Shown in pieces: positions 10,423 through 19,254 of a DNA stretch of 34,834 nt. A model generated the notes under the pieces. That model made no database searches, was not told the DNA's origin, and saw only the letters and a program-made list of their open reading frames with translations. The translations under genes were made by a program, and so were the position numbers. Position 1 is the stretch's first letter; every line of letters starts with the position of its first letter. The stretch is taken from assembly GCA_947457195.1 (NCBI GenBank), contig CANGUU010000020.1:1-34834 (forward strand), in the 5' to 3' direction. The DNA is from Gammaproteobacteria bacterium (GTDB lineage: Bacteria; Pseudomonadota; Gammaproteobacteria; Pseudomonadales; Pseudohongiellaceae).

Positions 10423-10764
10423 TCACTTGCGCTGCCACTGCCCTGCTGCATTCTGCAGGTACTCGCCGGGCGCTGCGGCGCCGCGCAGTTTTTCGGCCGA
10501 CAAGGTAGCCACCGCCTGCGGCGTGATGCCATTGCGCTCGGCCAGCTCGGCATACACCTTGCGCCGCCCGTCGTTGGTGGCCTCCACCAGCCCCTGCACG
10601 TCCGGCGCCGGAGACGCCGCCACCGCTGCCACGAAGCCATCGGCTCTTTCGCCGACCAGGCCCTGTGCCTTGGCCTCATCCAGCGTCAGCGCCAGCGCAA
10701 GTGCTGGCAGGCCAAGTCCGAACAGCAGGCTCAACAACACGGCGAAGATTTTCATGCGGTTCAT
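10423..10764 (-). CDS. ydbL: YdbL family protein (DUF1318), periplasmic
   Basis: YdbL is a small periplasmic protein encoded with ydbH and ynbE; in E. coli it is thought to modulate YdbH-YnbE assembly. The 113-residue product has a signal peptide (MNRMKIFAVLLSLLFGLGLP...ALA), then the DUF1318 core: LTLDEAKAQGLVGERADGFV, NDGRRKVYAELAERNGIT and a Lys/Arg-Gly-Tyr-like C-terminus GEYLQNAAGQWQRK. E. coli YdbL is of similar size. GAGGAG lies about 10 bp upstream of the ATG; a second ATG three codons in (10755) is an alternative. The gene follows ynbE by 22 bp, matching the E. coli order ydbH-ynbE-ydbL. Confidence 0.88.
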   Translation of the reverse strand: MNRMKIFAVLLSLLFGLGLPALALALTLDEAKAQGLVGERADGFVAAVAASPAPDVQGLVEATNDGRRKVYAELAERNGITPQAVATLSAEKLRGAAAPGEYLQNAAGQWQRK

Positions 10765-10786
10765 CCTCGTACGGCTCCTCTCGGCA

Positions 10787-10972
10787 TCAAAACAGATCGG
10801 CATTCTGCGCAAACACGTCGTCCAGTTCCTTGTCGACCTTGACGCGGATTTCATGCTCGATCCTGACATTCAGATTGATGGTGATGGGCTCGGACGGCGC
10901 CGCCAGTTGCACGGTTGGCGAGCAGCCACTCAGAGATCCGACCAAGGCAAGCAGCACAAAAAATGGTTTCAT
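10787..10972 (-). CDS. ynbE: YnbE family outer-membrane lipoprotein
   Basis: YnbE is a tiny outer-membrane lipoprotein that pairs with YdbH to complete a lipid-transport bridge. The 61-residue product has the same length as E. coli YnbE, with lipobox LSGC (Cys18), then SPTVQLAAPSEPITINLNVR, IEHEIRVKVDKELDDVF and the C-terminal DLF. The segment EPITINLNVRIEHEI is the family hallmark. The ATG is the complement of 10970-10972, with GGGG upstream. It lies between ydbH and ydbL on the same strand; the gap to ydbH is 169 bp, unusually large for this operon, with no other gene seen in it. Confidence 0.92.
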   Translation of the reverse strand: MKPFFVLLALVGSLSGCSPTVQLAAPSEPITINLNVRIEHEIRVKVDKELDDVFAQNADLF

Positions 10973-11141
10973 CGGCACGGCACCCCAGGGTTTCGGCGAG
11001 AGTATCCAGCGGGCGGGCTGAATACCAGATGAAGCGGCGCGCACGCTGCCGGACCCAGAGGCGCTCGCGACGAAGCGGTGGGCTCGCTGCCGGGTCCAGC
11101 GGGCTCGTGACCAAGCAGCCCGTTCGCGCAAGACCGCCGCG

Positions 11142-13316
11142 TCAGCGCAGAGGCTGCTGGAGAAAGTCCTCGATGGCCCGCGTCGACTGCAGGCTGCGCA
11201 GCAGTGTGGGGATGTTGTCGGTCAGGGTCAGGTTGAGGTCGATACGCTGACCGCCATCCATGTCGGGATTGCGGCCCTTGAGACGCATGGCCAGCACCAG
11301 GTCGCCGCCGGGCGCATAGTCGATGTCGCTGACCAGGCTGTCGAACTGATAGTTGCTGAGCGCGCGGTTGACCACGGCGAGACTCGGTTCTGCCGTGTTG
11401 CCGGCCAGGTAGCGGATGCTGCCGCCAGGCGGGTCCGCCCGCAGCGAACCGCCCTCCATTTCGACGCCAGTTTTGGTCAGCACCAGCGGCAGCTCACCAC
11501 TGACGGCGCCGCTCGCCGCAACGCCCTCGTACTGCACCAAGCCCAGCAGCTGCTCGAGCTGCAGGCCGCTGAAGTGCAGCGGCAGCGGATTGCGGTCGCG
11601 ATCGGGATCGAACAGCAGGGCGTCGGCCTGCACCCGGCCGCCGAGCAGGTCGGCGCTCAACAGGTCCAGCTGCAGCTGGCCGCTGGCCGGTTCCAGTCGG
11701 CCCCGCAGCTGCAGGTTGTCGAGCGGCACACCCGCGTCGAGGTGCGCAAGGGAAAGCGCCCACGGCGTGGGGTCCGCCACGCCGGCCGCCGAGGGGTCCC
11801 CGGCCACGGTGGCATCCAGACCACTGAAGAGATACTCACCGACGGCGCCCGCCAGCTGGGTAACCTGTCCCTCGGCAGCCGCTACCAGACGACCCGCTGG
11901 TGCTGCTGCGCCGGGTTGCCAGCGCAAGCCCAGCTTGACGTGCCCCGACCCCGCGACCAGCTCCAGCGGCAAGGCGGGTGTGCCGAGTTGCTGACGTAGC
12001 GTGCCGGCGCTACCACCGAAGACGACCGCAGGTAACTCCAGTTCAGCATAGGCATCTCCGGTCGCGAAGGTGTAGTAACCGCTCACAACCGGCTGTAGCG
12101 CCGGGCCCGCACCGAACGGCCGCCAGCGGCCCCGCCAGCGGAGCTGATCACGCGGGTGAGGGAGCGTGGTTTCCGCCTCCAGACCACCGGCCAGCACAAT
12201 GCCGTTCCATTCGGTCGTACCGTCGAAGCCGAGGAGGCAGCGGTCGAGGCCGCAGTCGCGCAGGGACAGGGCACCCTGCAGTCGAGCGACCTGCTCGCCG
12301 ACACTGCCGGCAAGCTGCAGAGGCAGTTCCGCAGCCGCAATGGCAGGCCCCGCGCCGCCGTTGAGAGTGACCGTTGCGGGTCCCGTCAGCTGCAGCACCG
12401 TTGCCTGCCGGGGGTCCGCGGCGCCGCCCCCCACACTCACGGCAGGATCGCCGCGCAACTGCAGCGTGAACGTCGGTGCCACCGCGTCTGGTACCAGCGC
12501 GGCCGATGGGGAGGTGGCCGGGCCGGCAACCAGCGTCCAGGCCAGGGTGCCGCGCCAGGTCGGTGCCGATGCGTCCGCCGGCATGGCCAGCAGCCGCGTC
12601 AGGGCCTCGAGCTGAAGCAGACCGCTGCCCTCCAGCGCAGTCTGCTGAGCGCCAGGCGTCAGTGTGAAGGACGCCTCCCCGATCGCTGCGCGATTGGCTG
12701 TCAGCGCGACCTCGAGTCTGGCCGGGGCCAGGGCAGCTGCCTGTGCGAAATGCGCGAGCAGCTGCCGTGCGCCGTCGCTGGCCTCCAGATGCCAGTCACC
12801 GGCGCGGGCCTGCAGGGAAAGCGACAGAGCCGGCAGCGGTAGCGGCAGGGTCAGGGAGGCGATCTGCAGCTCCTCGAGGGGAAGCTCGCGCAGCCTGGCG
12901 AGCAGGCCGGTGGTGTCACCCAGGGCGTATTCCTGCACAGCGGCGAGCAAGGCGGCGGGCTGACCCGGCATCTGCGCGTCAGCCAGTGTCCCTCCCGCGG
13001 GGCCGGCGAGCACGACCAGCGACCCGACGCTGACGGCCCCTGCCTCGACCGGCCCGAACGGCAGCCGGATACGCAATCCAAGGGTCAGCTCCGTAAGCTG
13101 CAGCTGCGGGCCGGTGTCGAGCGCCAGCGTCACGCTCTGCAGCCGCAGCTGCCCAGCGGAAAACCGCAGACCCTGCAGACTCGTGACAGCAAGTCCGCTA
13201 CTGCGCAGGGCCAGTGATGCGCCCACCCGGAGCAGCGGCTCGCGGGCGGTAACGGCCAACAGCAGAAGCAGGATGCCGGCGAGCAGGGGCAGGACTGGGC
13301 GAAAGGACCGAGGCAT
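11142..13316 (-). CDS. ydbH: YdbH family AsmA-like intermembrane phospholipid transport protein
   Basis: YdbH, with TamB and YhdP, is one of the AsmA-like proteins that carry phospholipids from the inner to the outer membrane. The 724-residue product has one N-terminal membrane anchor (about residues 5-25, PVLPLLAGILLLLLAV), then a long periplasmic stretch rich in alternating hydrophobic beta-strands, as expected of a beta-taco groove. The C-terminal 200 residues carry the conserved YdbH region: LLGGRVQADALLFDPDRDRN, GVAASGAVSGELPLVLTKTG, PPGGSIRYLAG, LVLAMRLKGRNPDM and LNLTLTDNIPTLLRSLQ. E. coli YdbH is somewhat longer (about 880). The ATG (complement of 13314-13316) lies just before the anchor but lacks a clear ribosome-binding site; upstream sequence in frame has no homology. 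Confidence 0.88.
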   Translation of the reverse strand: MPRSFRPVLPLLAGILLLLLAVTAREPLLRVGASLALRSSGLAVTSLQGLRFSAGQLRLQSVTLALDTGPQLQLTELTLGLRIRLPFGPVEAGAVSVGSLVVLAGPAGGTLADAQMPGQPAALLAAVQEYALGDTTGLLARLRELPLEELQIASLTLPLPLPALSLSLQARAGDWHLEASDGARQLLAHFAQAAALAPARLEVALTANRAAIGEASFTLTPGAQQTALEGSGLLQLEALTRLLAMPADASAPTWRGTLAWTLVAGPATSPSAALVPDAVAPTFTLQLRGDPAVSVGGGAADPRQATVLQLTGPATVTLNGGAGPAIAAAELPLQLAGSVGEQVARLQGALSLRDCGLDRCLLGFDGTTEWNGIVLAGGLEAETTLPHPRDQLRWRGRWRPFGAGPALQPVVSGYYTFATGDAYAELELPAVVFGGSAGTLRQQLGTPALPLELVAGSGHVKLGLRWQPGAAAPAGRLVAAAEGQVTQLAGAVGEYLFSGLDATVAGDPSAAGVADPTPWALSLAHLDAGVPLDNLQLRGRLEPASGQLQLDLLSADLLGGRVQADALLFDPDRDRNPLPLHFSGLQLEQLLGLVQYEGVAASGAVSGELPLVLTKTGVEMEGGSLRADPPGGSIRYLAGNTAEPSLAVVNRALSNYQFDSLVSDIDYAPGGDLVLAMRLKGRNPDMDGGQRIDLNLTLTDNIPTLLRSLQSTRAIEDFLQQPLR

Positions 13317-13472
13317 GTGTCGATGGTGACAGCAACGGCGGGCGCTCCGCCATCCTCCGCGGCAGAACGCCAGCGGCTGCCACAAATTACCGCGTTGACG
13401 TTGCTGCTGCCGCCGCCGCGTGGGTAAAGTCGCTGGACTGGAAAAGTGATCCCCGAGCCGAGGAAATACCCC

Positions 13473-13877
13473 ATGAATGCGCGCGCTCTGCCGCACCCGC
13501 CATTAATGCTCGTCGCGCTGCTGACGCTGGCGCCCGCTGGTGCCTCGGCCGAGGGGGCCGTGCGGGTGTTGGCCTGCGACAGCACGCGCGTCTGCGACAC
13601 GGTCGGCGAGTGCCGGAGCGACGCTGGCAGCCTGACCCTGCGCATGGCCCCGCAGGCGCTCGATGCCGATGGCAGCGGACGCTACGCGTTGACGCTAGAT
13701 GGTGACGTGCTGCCGATGCAGGCAGTTTCGGAGGCCGGCCCGTTCCTCTGGCAGCAGGCCGACACCCACTACACGCTGCTCGTCAACTCCAACACGGAAT
13801 TTGTGCTGCATGCCCTCTCGCTCAGCCCGCAGCCGTTGGCCACCCTGCGCTACCTGCGCTGTACGGTCAGGCAGTGA
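13473..13877 (+). CDS. Small exported protein of unknown function
   Basis: I do not recognise this 134-residue protein. It starts MNARALPHPPLMLVALLTLA and has a signal peptide with a likely cut after GASA (about residue 27). The mature part has four cysteines (in LACDSTRVCDTVGECRSD near its start, and RCTV at its end), compatible with disulfide bonds, and looks like a small beta-rich domain. The start is supported by GAGGAAA at 13459-13465. It is divergent from ydbH (156-bp gap) and convergent with the membrane protein at 13902. A periplasmic role is inferred from the signal peptide only. Confidence 0.65.
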   Translation: MNARALPHPPLMLVALLTLAPAGASAEGAVRVLACDSTRVCDTVGECRSDAGSLTLRMAPQALDADGSGRYALTLDGDVLPMQAVSEAGPFLWQQADTHYTLLVNSNTEFVLHALSLSPQPLATLRYLRCTVRQ

Positions 13878-13901
13878 CGCGCGGCATCCGTGCGGTAGCG
13901 C

Positions 13902-14780
13902 TCAGCCCAGGGAGCCCGACCTGTAGAGATTCATGACTGTCGCTCCGGCGGTCATGAGCACGTAGAGCAGCAAGCCTGTTCCCAGACCCAGCCCGGCCAG
14001 CAGGCTGGCAGCAGCCACCCGCCATCGCGAAATACCCTGCAGTCCACCGAAAGCAAACCAGGCCACGAGCAGCCACAGGAAAATGGCGGCGGACATGGCC
14101 ACCTGAATGCCTGCCGCCACGAGCGAAAGCGGCCTCGCTGCGCTTTCTGCCAGCAGGCCCTGCAGTTCCAGCAGTTTCGCCACGGCCTCGGGACCGGTGC
14201 CGGCCGGCAGGGCCACCCCCGCCGGGAGCTGGCCGGTCTGCGGATCCAGCAGCGTCATCAACTGCAGCAACTCGGGTGTCAGTGTCTCTCTCGATTCCTC
14301 CAGCGTGATCCAGGCCCGCGCGGTAAAGGGGTCCGCCATGGCGATGTTGCTGGTGGCGCTGGCCGCCACCTCGAGCACCAGAGTCACTCCGCAGAAGTAG
14401 CAGGCCAGACCGAAAGCGGCGGAAAACGTCGTTTGTGCACCGAAGCGACGCAGTACGCCGTGGGCGATGGCAAATCCCGCCATGAACAAGAACAGCGCAC
14501 GCAGGGCCTCCGACCCGAGCCGGATCACCGCCGCGTCGTCGGACGGTAGCGAGAGCGGATCGGTCACTTCGGGCAAGGCCAGCGAGAGCAGAAACGCCAT
14601 GAGGAAAGCGGTCACCAGAAAGGCGACGCCTTTTTCAGTCAGGCTTTCACTGCTCGTCTTGCCTGCTGCCAGGGACTCGAGCCGGTCAGCAAGAAACCGG
14701 CGCGGCTGCGACAAACAGTGGACGAACGTCGAAAGAAACTGCGGTAACTCCGAGACGACGCGCTCAAGGTACTGTTTCAT
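13902..14780 (-). CDS. Multi-pass inner-membrane protein of unknown function
   Basis: I cannot place this 292-residue protein in a characterised family. A polar N-terminus (MKQYLERVVSELPQFLSTFV) precedes five predicted membrane helices, at about 50-70, 88-108, 115-135, 213-238 and 250-278, with an extracytoplasmic or cytoplasmic loop of about 75 residues (DPFTARAWITLEESRETLTP onward) between helices 3 and 4. The overall look recalls Yip1-type membrane proteins, but this is only a resemblance. GGGGG lies about 6 bp before the ATG, a good ribosome-binding site. It follows plsC on the same strand by 108 bp, so it could be the last gene of the glyQ-glyS-gmhB-plsC transcript. Confidence 0.6.
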   Translation of the reverse strand: MKQYLERVVSELPQFLSTFVHCLSQPRRFLADRLESLAAGKTSSESLTEKGVAFLVTAFLMAFLLSLALPEVTDPLSLPSDDAAVIRLGSEALRALFLFMAGFAIAHGVLRRFGAQTTFSAAFGLACYFCGVTLVLEVAASATSNIAMADPFTARAWITLEESRETLTPELLQLMTLLDPQTGQLPAGVALPAGTGPEAVAKLLELQGLLAESAARPLSLVAAGIQVAMSAAIFLWLLVAWFAFGGLQGISRWRVAAASLLAGLGLGTGLLLYVLMTAGATVMNLYRSGSLG

Positions 14781-14888
14781 GAAGCCCCCAGAAATTCTCT
14801 GTGCTGCCGGCAAGCTAGCGCAGCTCGCACGCAGGGAACAATCGCTGCTTGCCGGCGAGCCCCTGCCGTATGCCACGGCCGCGCGGAG

Positions 14889-15602
14889 TCAGGCGTCGGC
14901 CTCGCCGAGAGTCTGCCGAACCCAGCGCTTTACCTGCTCGGTGAGCTCGCGCGCTTCGCGGCCCGTGCTGTCGATCGGTTCGCCGACTACCACGGTGATG
15001 ATGCCCGGCCGCTTCACCAGCTGGTGCGCCGGCCAGTACACGCCCGCGTTGTGGGCGACCGGCACGATACGCGCACCGCTGGCGATGGCAAGCTCGGCGC
15101 CGCCTGTGTAGTACTTGCGGTCCTGCCCCGGTTCGCCGCGCGTTCCCTCGGGAAACACCAGTACCGAAACGCCCTGCCGCAGCTGGCGACGGCCCTGCTC
15201 CAGCATGGACTCGCGGGCACTGCGCCGTTTGCTGCGGTCGATGGCAATCGGGTCGAGCAGCGCCAGCGCCCAGCCGAAGAACGGAATGCGCAACAGCTCG
15301 CGCTTCAGCACGGCGCACAGCGGCTGGAATTCGCAATAGAGAAACAGAGTCTCCCACGGACTCTGATGATTGCTCAGCATGACATAGGGTTCAGCGGGAA
15401 TTCTCTCGCGCCCTTCCATGCGGAACGTCACACCGCAGCACACACCTACCCACCAGACCACGAAGCGGTTCCATTGTACGAAGTAGCGGTAGCGGGTCTT
15501 GAGCGGCAGCGTCCAGCCCAGCAATACGCACAGGCTGGCGTGCGGAATCAGCGAAGCGCCGTACACGACGTAGAAGAGCAAAGAGCGCAGCGTATTCATC
15601 AT
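14889..15602 (-). CDS. plsC: 1-acyl-sn-glycerol-3-phosphate acyltransferase
   Basis: This enzyme adds the second acyl chain to lysophosphatidic acid, giving phosphatidic acid at the inner membrane. The 237-residue product has an N-terminal hydrophobic segment (about 5-30), block I NHQSPWE with His79 and Glu84 (an HX4E variant of the HX4D motif, also seen in pseudomonad homologues), block II around PIAIDRSKR, block III FPEGTRG (150-155) and block IV VPVAHNAGVYWP. The ATG overlaps the gmhB stop as ATGA, indicating translational coupling; a second in-frame ATG follows immediately. The gene pair gmhB-plsC downstream of glyS is conserved near the origin in pseudomonads. Confidence 0.93.
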   Translation of the reverse strand: MMNTLRSLLFYVVYGASLIPHASLCVLLGWTLPLKTRYRYFVQWNRFVVWWVGVCCGVTFRMEGRERIPAEPYVMLSNHQSPWETLFLYCEFQPLCAVLKRELLRIPFFGWALALLDPIAIDRSKRRSARESMLEQGRRQLRQGVSVLVFPEGTRGEPGQDRKYYTGGAELAIASGARIVPVAHNAGVYWPAHQLVKRPGIITVVVGEPIDSTGREARELTEQVKRWVRQTLGEADA

Positions 15603-16162
15603 GGGGTCGCCAGTATCAGTCTGGCGGCGGCCGCCAGGTCATCGACCACTTGCGTTGCCGGCAGCAGGTGGCCGCTCAGTCGATCGGCAAAGCCGGCGCC
15701 TTTGCCGCTGCGCACCAGCAGGGGCCGACAGCCGGCGGCCAGCGCCATCTGCACGTCCTTCTCGTGGTCTCCCACCAGCCAGGCACCGCGCACCTCCTCG
15801 CCTAGTTCTGCGGCGATCTGCCGCAGCAGGCCGGTTTTCGGCTTGCGACAGGCGCAGTCCGCGTCGGGATGGTGCGGGCAATAGCAGATCACGGCAATGT
15901 GACCACCGGCGTCTTCTACCAGCCCGCACAGCTTGTCGTGCATCTGCGCCAGCGCGTATTCGTCGAAGAAGCCGCGAGCGATCCCGCTCTGGTTGGTGGC
16001 CACCGCGATCAGGTAACCGGCACGCGAAAGTGCTGCGATGGCGTCGATGCTGCCGGGCAGCGGAATCCACTCGTCGGCGCTCTTGATGTAGTCGTCTGCA
16101 TCGGCATTGATCACGCCGTCCCGGTCGAGGATGACCAGCTTCGGCGCGGGCGTGTCAGACAT
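15599..16162 (-). CDS. gmhB: D-glycero-beta-D-manno-heptose 1,7-bisphosphate 7-phosphatase
   Basis: GmhB removes the C7 phosphate in ADP-heptose synthesis for the lipopolysaccharide inner core. The 187-residue product is a HAD phosphatase: DRDGVIN (nucleophile Asp13, acid/base Asp15), TNQSGIARG (motif II), KPKTG (motif III lysine) and VGDHEKDVQ (motif IV). The GmhB zinc loop is visible as CYCPHHPDADCAC (Cys95, His97, Cys103, Cys105), with a slightly short central spacer. The ATG (complement of 16160-16162) overlaps the end of glyS by 8 bp, and the stop overlaps plsC by 4 bp. All three are likely co-translated. Confidence 0.94.
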   Translation of the reverse strand: MSDTPAPKLVILDRDGVINADADDYIKSADEWIPLPGSIDAIAALSRAGYLIAVATNQSGIARGFFDEYALAQMHDKLCGLVEDAGGHIAVICYCPHHPDADCACRKPKTGLLRQIAAELGEEVRGAWLVGDHEKDVQMALAAGCRPLLVRSGKGAGFADRLSGHLLPATQVVDDLAAAARLILATP

Positions 16163-18230
16163 TCTGCAACAGCGAGATGTCGGCCACCTGCAGGAACAGC
16201 TCACGCAGCCGCTGCAGCAGCGCCAGCCGATTCTGGCGCAGCGCGGCATCTTCGACATTCACCATCACCTGGTCGAAGAAGGCATCCACCTGCGGTTGCA
16301 GTCCGGCCATCGCCGCCAGCGCCTCCGTGTAGCGATGCGAGGCCAGCAGCGGACCGACCACGGCAAGCAGGTCGGCCAATGCCGCGTCGAGTGCGCGCTC
16401 GGCCGGATCCTGCAACAGCTCCGGCTTCAATGCGCCGAAGCTGGCGCTTGCCGATTTCTGCAGGAGGTTGGAAACGCGCTTGTTGGCAGCCGCCAACGCC
16501 TGCGCGGCCGGCAGGGTCACGAAGTGATTCACGGCGCGGATGCGGGCGTCGAACAGCAAGGGGCTGGTGGTGCGCACCGCATCGACGGCGATGAAGACGT
16601 CGCTGCGCACGCCCTGATCGGCATACAGCGCTCGCAGCCGTTCGAACACGAAATCCAGCACCTGCGTCTGCAGTTGACCGGCCTTCGGCAGCGCAGCGTA
16701 GGGTGCGGTGGCAGCGGCCACAGCGGTGGCCAGGTCCAGCGGTAGCTGCTTTTCGATGACGATGCGCAGTACGCCGAGCGCCGCGCGGCGCAAGGCGAAC
16801 GGATCCTTCGATCCCGTGGGTGGCTGGCCGATGGCGAACAGACCCGCGATGGTATCGAGCCGCTCGGCCAGCGCGAGGATCATGCCCGTCCGGCTGCCCG
16901 GTAGCGCATCACCGGCAAAACGTGGCAGGTACTGCTCATTGAGTGCCAGGGCCACGTCGTGGGGTTCGCCATCGTGCAGGGCGTAGTAGTAACCCATGAT
17001 GCCCTGCAGCTCGGCGAACTCGTAGACCATGCTGGTCATGAGGTCGCACTTGCCAAGTTCGGCCGCCCGCGCCACCAGCGCAGTATCTGCCTGCAGCACA
17101 CTGGCGATGTGCTGCGCCAGTGCTGCCACATGGCGTGATTTTTCGTACACCGTACCCAGCTCCTGCTGGAACACCACGGTTTTCAGCTTGGCGATGCGCG
17201 CTGCCAGCGTTTGCTTCTTGTCCTGCGCAAAGAAGAAGGCCGCATCGGCCAGGCGCGGGCGAATCACCTTCTCGTTGCCGGCAATCACCTGTGCCGGATC
17301 GCGACTGACGAGATTGCTGATCGTGATGAAGCGCGGCAGCATGCTGCCCGCAGCGTCCACCAGATGGAAACATTTCTGGTGTCCTTTCATGGCTGAAATC
17401 AGCGCCTCTTGCGGCACGTCGAGGAAGGCCGGGTCGAAGTTGCCGGTGAGAGCCACCGGCCATTCCACCAGCGATGTGACCTCGTCGAGCAGGGCCTCTT
17501 CAATCACTGCGCGGGCAGTGTGCTTCTTGCCCTCCGCGTCGACCTGCCTGCGGATTTCCTCGCGGCGCTCGGCAAAGCTGGCAATGACCTTGCCCTGCCC
17601 GCGCAGCAGTCGTTCGTAGAACTCGGGTGCATTCAGGTGCAGCGTGCCGGGGTGGTGGAAGCGATGACCGCGCGTGGCGGCTCCGGTCTCGACACCCAGG
17701 ATGGTGGCCGGAATCACCTCGCTGCCGAACAGCAGCACCACCCAGTGCACGGGCCGCACGAATTCGTCGCGCGTGCTGCCCCAGCGCATGCGCTTGGGAA
17801 TGGGCAGCGCCGCCAAGGCACTGCGCAGCAGGTCCGGCACCAGCGCCGTGGTGGGCTCACCCTTCTGCACGCTGCTGAAGGCCAGCTTGAGTACCTTGCC
17901 GTCCTGCTTTTGCTGCAGGTCGGCGACACTCACGCCACAGCCACGCGCAAAGCCCTCTGCTGCTTTGGTCGGCGTTCCGTCGGCACCGAACGCGGCTTGC
18001 ACGGCCGGGCCGTACTTTTCCACCGTGCGGTCGGCCTGTGCGCTGTCGAGCTGCTGTACCAGCAGCGCCAGTCGGCGCGGCGTGGCAAACGGCGTGATGC
18101 CGGCGTGCTCGAGCCCGGCCTTGGCGAGCAGGCTGGCAAACTCGTCACGGAACGCTTCCGACAGCGGCAGCAGCGCCTTGGGCGGTAGCTCTTCGGTGCC
18201 GATTTCGATGAGGAGGTCCTTCTTAGGCAT
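16155..18230 (-). CDS. glyS: Glycine--tRNA ligase beta subunit
   Basis: GlyS is the large subunit of the tetrameric alpha2-beta2 glycyl-tRNA synthetase; it binds tRNA and is needed for charging. The 691-residue product is close to E. coli GlyS (689). It begins [20 protein letters not shown], contains [43 protein letters not shown], the HD-like segment [20 protein letters not shown] with GIMGYYYA, and a C-terminal anticodon-binding-like domain ([12 protein letters not shown]-type sequence [20 protein letters not shown]). GGAGAAAG precedes the ATG. It overlaps glyQ by 8 bp and gmhB by 8 bp. Confidence 0.97.
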   Translation of the reverse strand: MPKKDLLIEIGTEELPPKALLPLSEAFRDEFASLLAKAGLEHAGITPFATPRRLALLVQQLDSAQADRTVEKYGPAVQAAFGADGTPTKAAEGFARGCGVSVADLQQKQDGKVLKLAFSSVQKGEPTTALVPDLLRSALAALPIPKRMRWGSTRDEFVRPVHWVVLLFGSEVIPATILGVETGAATRGHRFHHPGTLHLNAPEFYERLLRGQGKVIASFAERREEIRRQVDAEGKKHTARAVIEEALLDEVTSLVEWPVALTGNFDPAFLDVPQEALISAMKGHQKCFHLVDAAGSMLPRFITISNLVSRDPAQVIAGNEKVIRPRLADAAFFFAQDKKQTLAARIAKLKTVVFQQELGTVYEKSRHVAALAQHIASVLQADTALVARAAELGKCDLMTSMVYEFAELQGIMGYYYALHDGEPHDVALALNEQYLPRFAGDALPGSRTGMILALAERLDTIAGLFAIGQPPTGSKDPFALRRAALGVLRIVIEKQLPLDLATAVAAATAPYAALPKAGQLQTQVLDFVFERLRALYADQGVRSDVFIAVDAVRTTSPLLFDARIRAVNHFVTLPAAQALAAANKRVSNLLQKSASASFGALKPELLQDPAERALDAALADLLAVVGPLLASHRYTEALAAMAGLQPQVDAFFDQVMVNVEDAALRQNRLALLQRLRELFLQVADISLLQNV

Positions 18231-19176
18231 GGGCAACTTTCTCCAGGCACTCTCGGCGCAATGGCTCCGGCGCCAGCGGAAAACCCAGACGGGCCCGTGA
18301 ATCGTAGTAGGCCTGCGCCACGGCGCGCGCCAGTGTCCGCACACGCAGGATGTAGCGCTGCCGCTCGGTGACCGAGATGGCCGAGCGCGCATCGAGCAGG
18401 TTGAAGGCATGCGACGCCTTCACCACCTGTTCATAGGCGGGCAGTACCAGTTTGTTGCCCAGCAGGTGCTGGCACGCGGCCTCGTGCTCGTCGAAGTGGC
18501 GGAACAGGCTGTCGGTATTGGCATGTTCGAAGTTGTAGGCACTTTGTTCCACCTCGTTCTGGTGGAACACGTCACCGTAGGTCACCACGCCGTTCGGGGT
18601 GCGAGCCCACACGATGTCGAAGATGCTGTCCTTGCCCTGCAGGTACATGGCGATGCGCTCGAGCCCGTAGGTGATCTCACCGCTGACCGGGTAGCACTCG
18701 AGACCGCCCACCTGCTGGAAGTAGGTGAACTGCGTGACTTCCATGCCGTTCAGCCACACTTCCCAGCCGAGGCCCCAGGCGCCGAGCGTAGGTGATTCCC
18801 AGTTGTCTTCCACGAAGCGCACGTCGTGGATGGTGGTGTCGATGCCGAGATGCTGCAGCGACTTGAGGTACAGGTCCTGGATGTTGAGCGGCGATGGCTT
18901 GAGGATCACCTGGAACTGGTAGTAGTGCTGCAGACGCATGGGGTTTTCGCCGTAGCGACTGTCGGTCGGGCGGCGACAGGGCTGCACGTAGGCCGTGTTC
19001 CAGCTCTCCGGTCCGATGGCACGCAGGAAGGTCGCCGTGTGGAAGGTGCCGGCACCCACCTCGCTGTCGAGCGGCTGGATGATCACGCAGCCCTGGTCGG
19101 CCCAGAACTGCTGCAGGGCCAGAATGAGGCCCTGGAACGTCGAAACGTCCACGTTGGCGGGAGCAGAGGTGGTCAA
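18223..19176 (-). CDS. glyQ: Glycine--tRNA ligase alpha subunit
   Basis: GlyQ holds the class II catalytic core that activates glycine. It shows the family sequence: [80 protein letters not shown] and [19 protein letters not shown] start at the complement of 19174-19176 is preferred: GGAG lies 5 bases upstream, and the resulting N-terminus ([18 protein letters not shown]; 317 residues) resembles pseudomonad GlyQ, about 315 residues. An ATG at 19209 (328 residues) is the alternative, but it has no ribosome-binding site and would include a hairpin (19189-19207). It is the first gene of the leftward glyQ-glyS-gmhB-plsC cluster. Confidence 0.95.
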   Translation of the reverse strand: MTTSAPANVDVSTFQGLILALQQFWADQGCVIIQPLDSEVGAGTFHTATFLRAIGPESWNTAYVQPCRRPTDSRYGENPMRLQHYYQFQVILKPSPLNIQDLYLKSLQHLGIDTTIHDVRFVEDNWESPTLGAWGLGWEVWLNGMEVTQFTYFQQVGGLECYPVSGEITYGLERIAMYLQGKDSIFDIVWARTPNGVVTYGDVFHQNEVEQSAYNFEHANTDSLFRHFDEHEAACQHLLGNKLVLPAYEQVVKASHAFNLLDARSAISVTERQRYILRVRTLARAVAQAYYDSRARLGFPLAPEPLRRECLEKVAHA

Positions 19177-19188
19177 GGAGACTCCGGG

Positions 19189-19207
19189 GGTACCCGCTTC
19201 GGGTACC
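19189..19207. repeat. Hairpin between glyQ and the acyltransferase gene
   Basis: GGTACCCG, CTT, CGGGTACC: perfect 8-bp arms and a 3-base loop. It lies just upstream of the preferred TTG start of glyQ in the 78-bp divergent gap, overlapping the alternative ATG. It could be a protein-binding dyad or a leader hairpin in glyQ mRNA. It does not look like a T-box or other known tRNA sensor. Confidence 0.45.
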
Positions 19208-19254
19208 ATGCAGGCATCGAAAAAACAGGCGGGCATTATCCTGAACTCCCCCCC

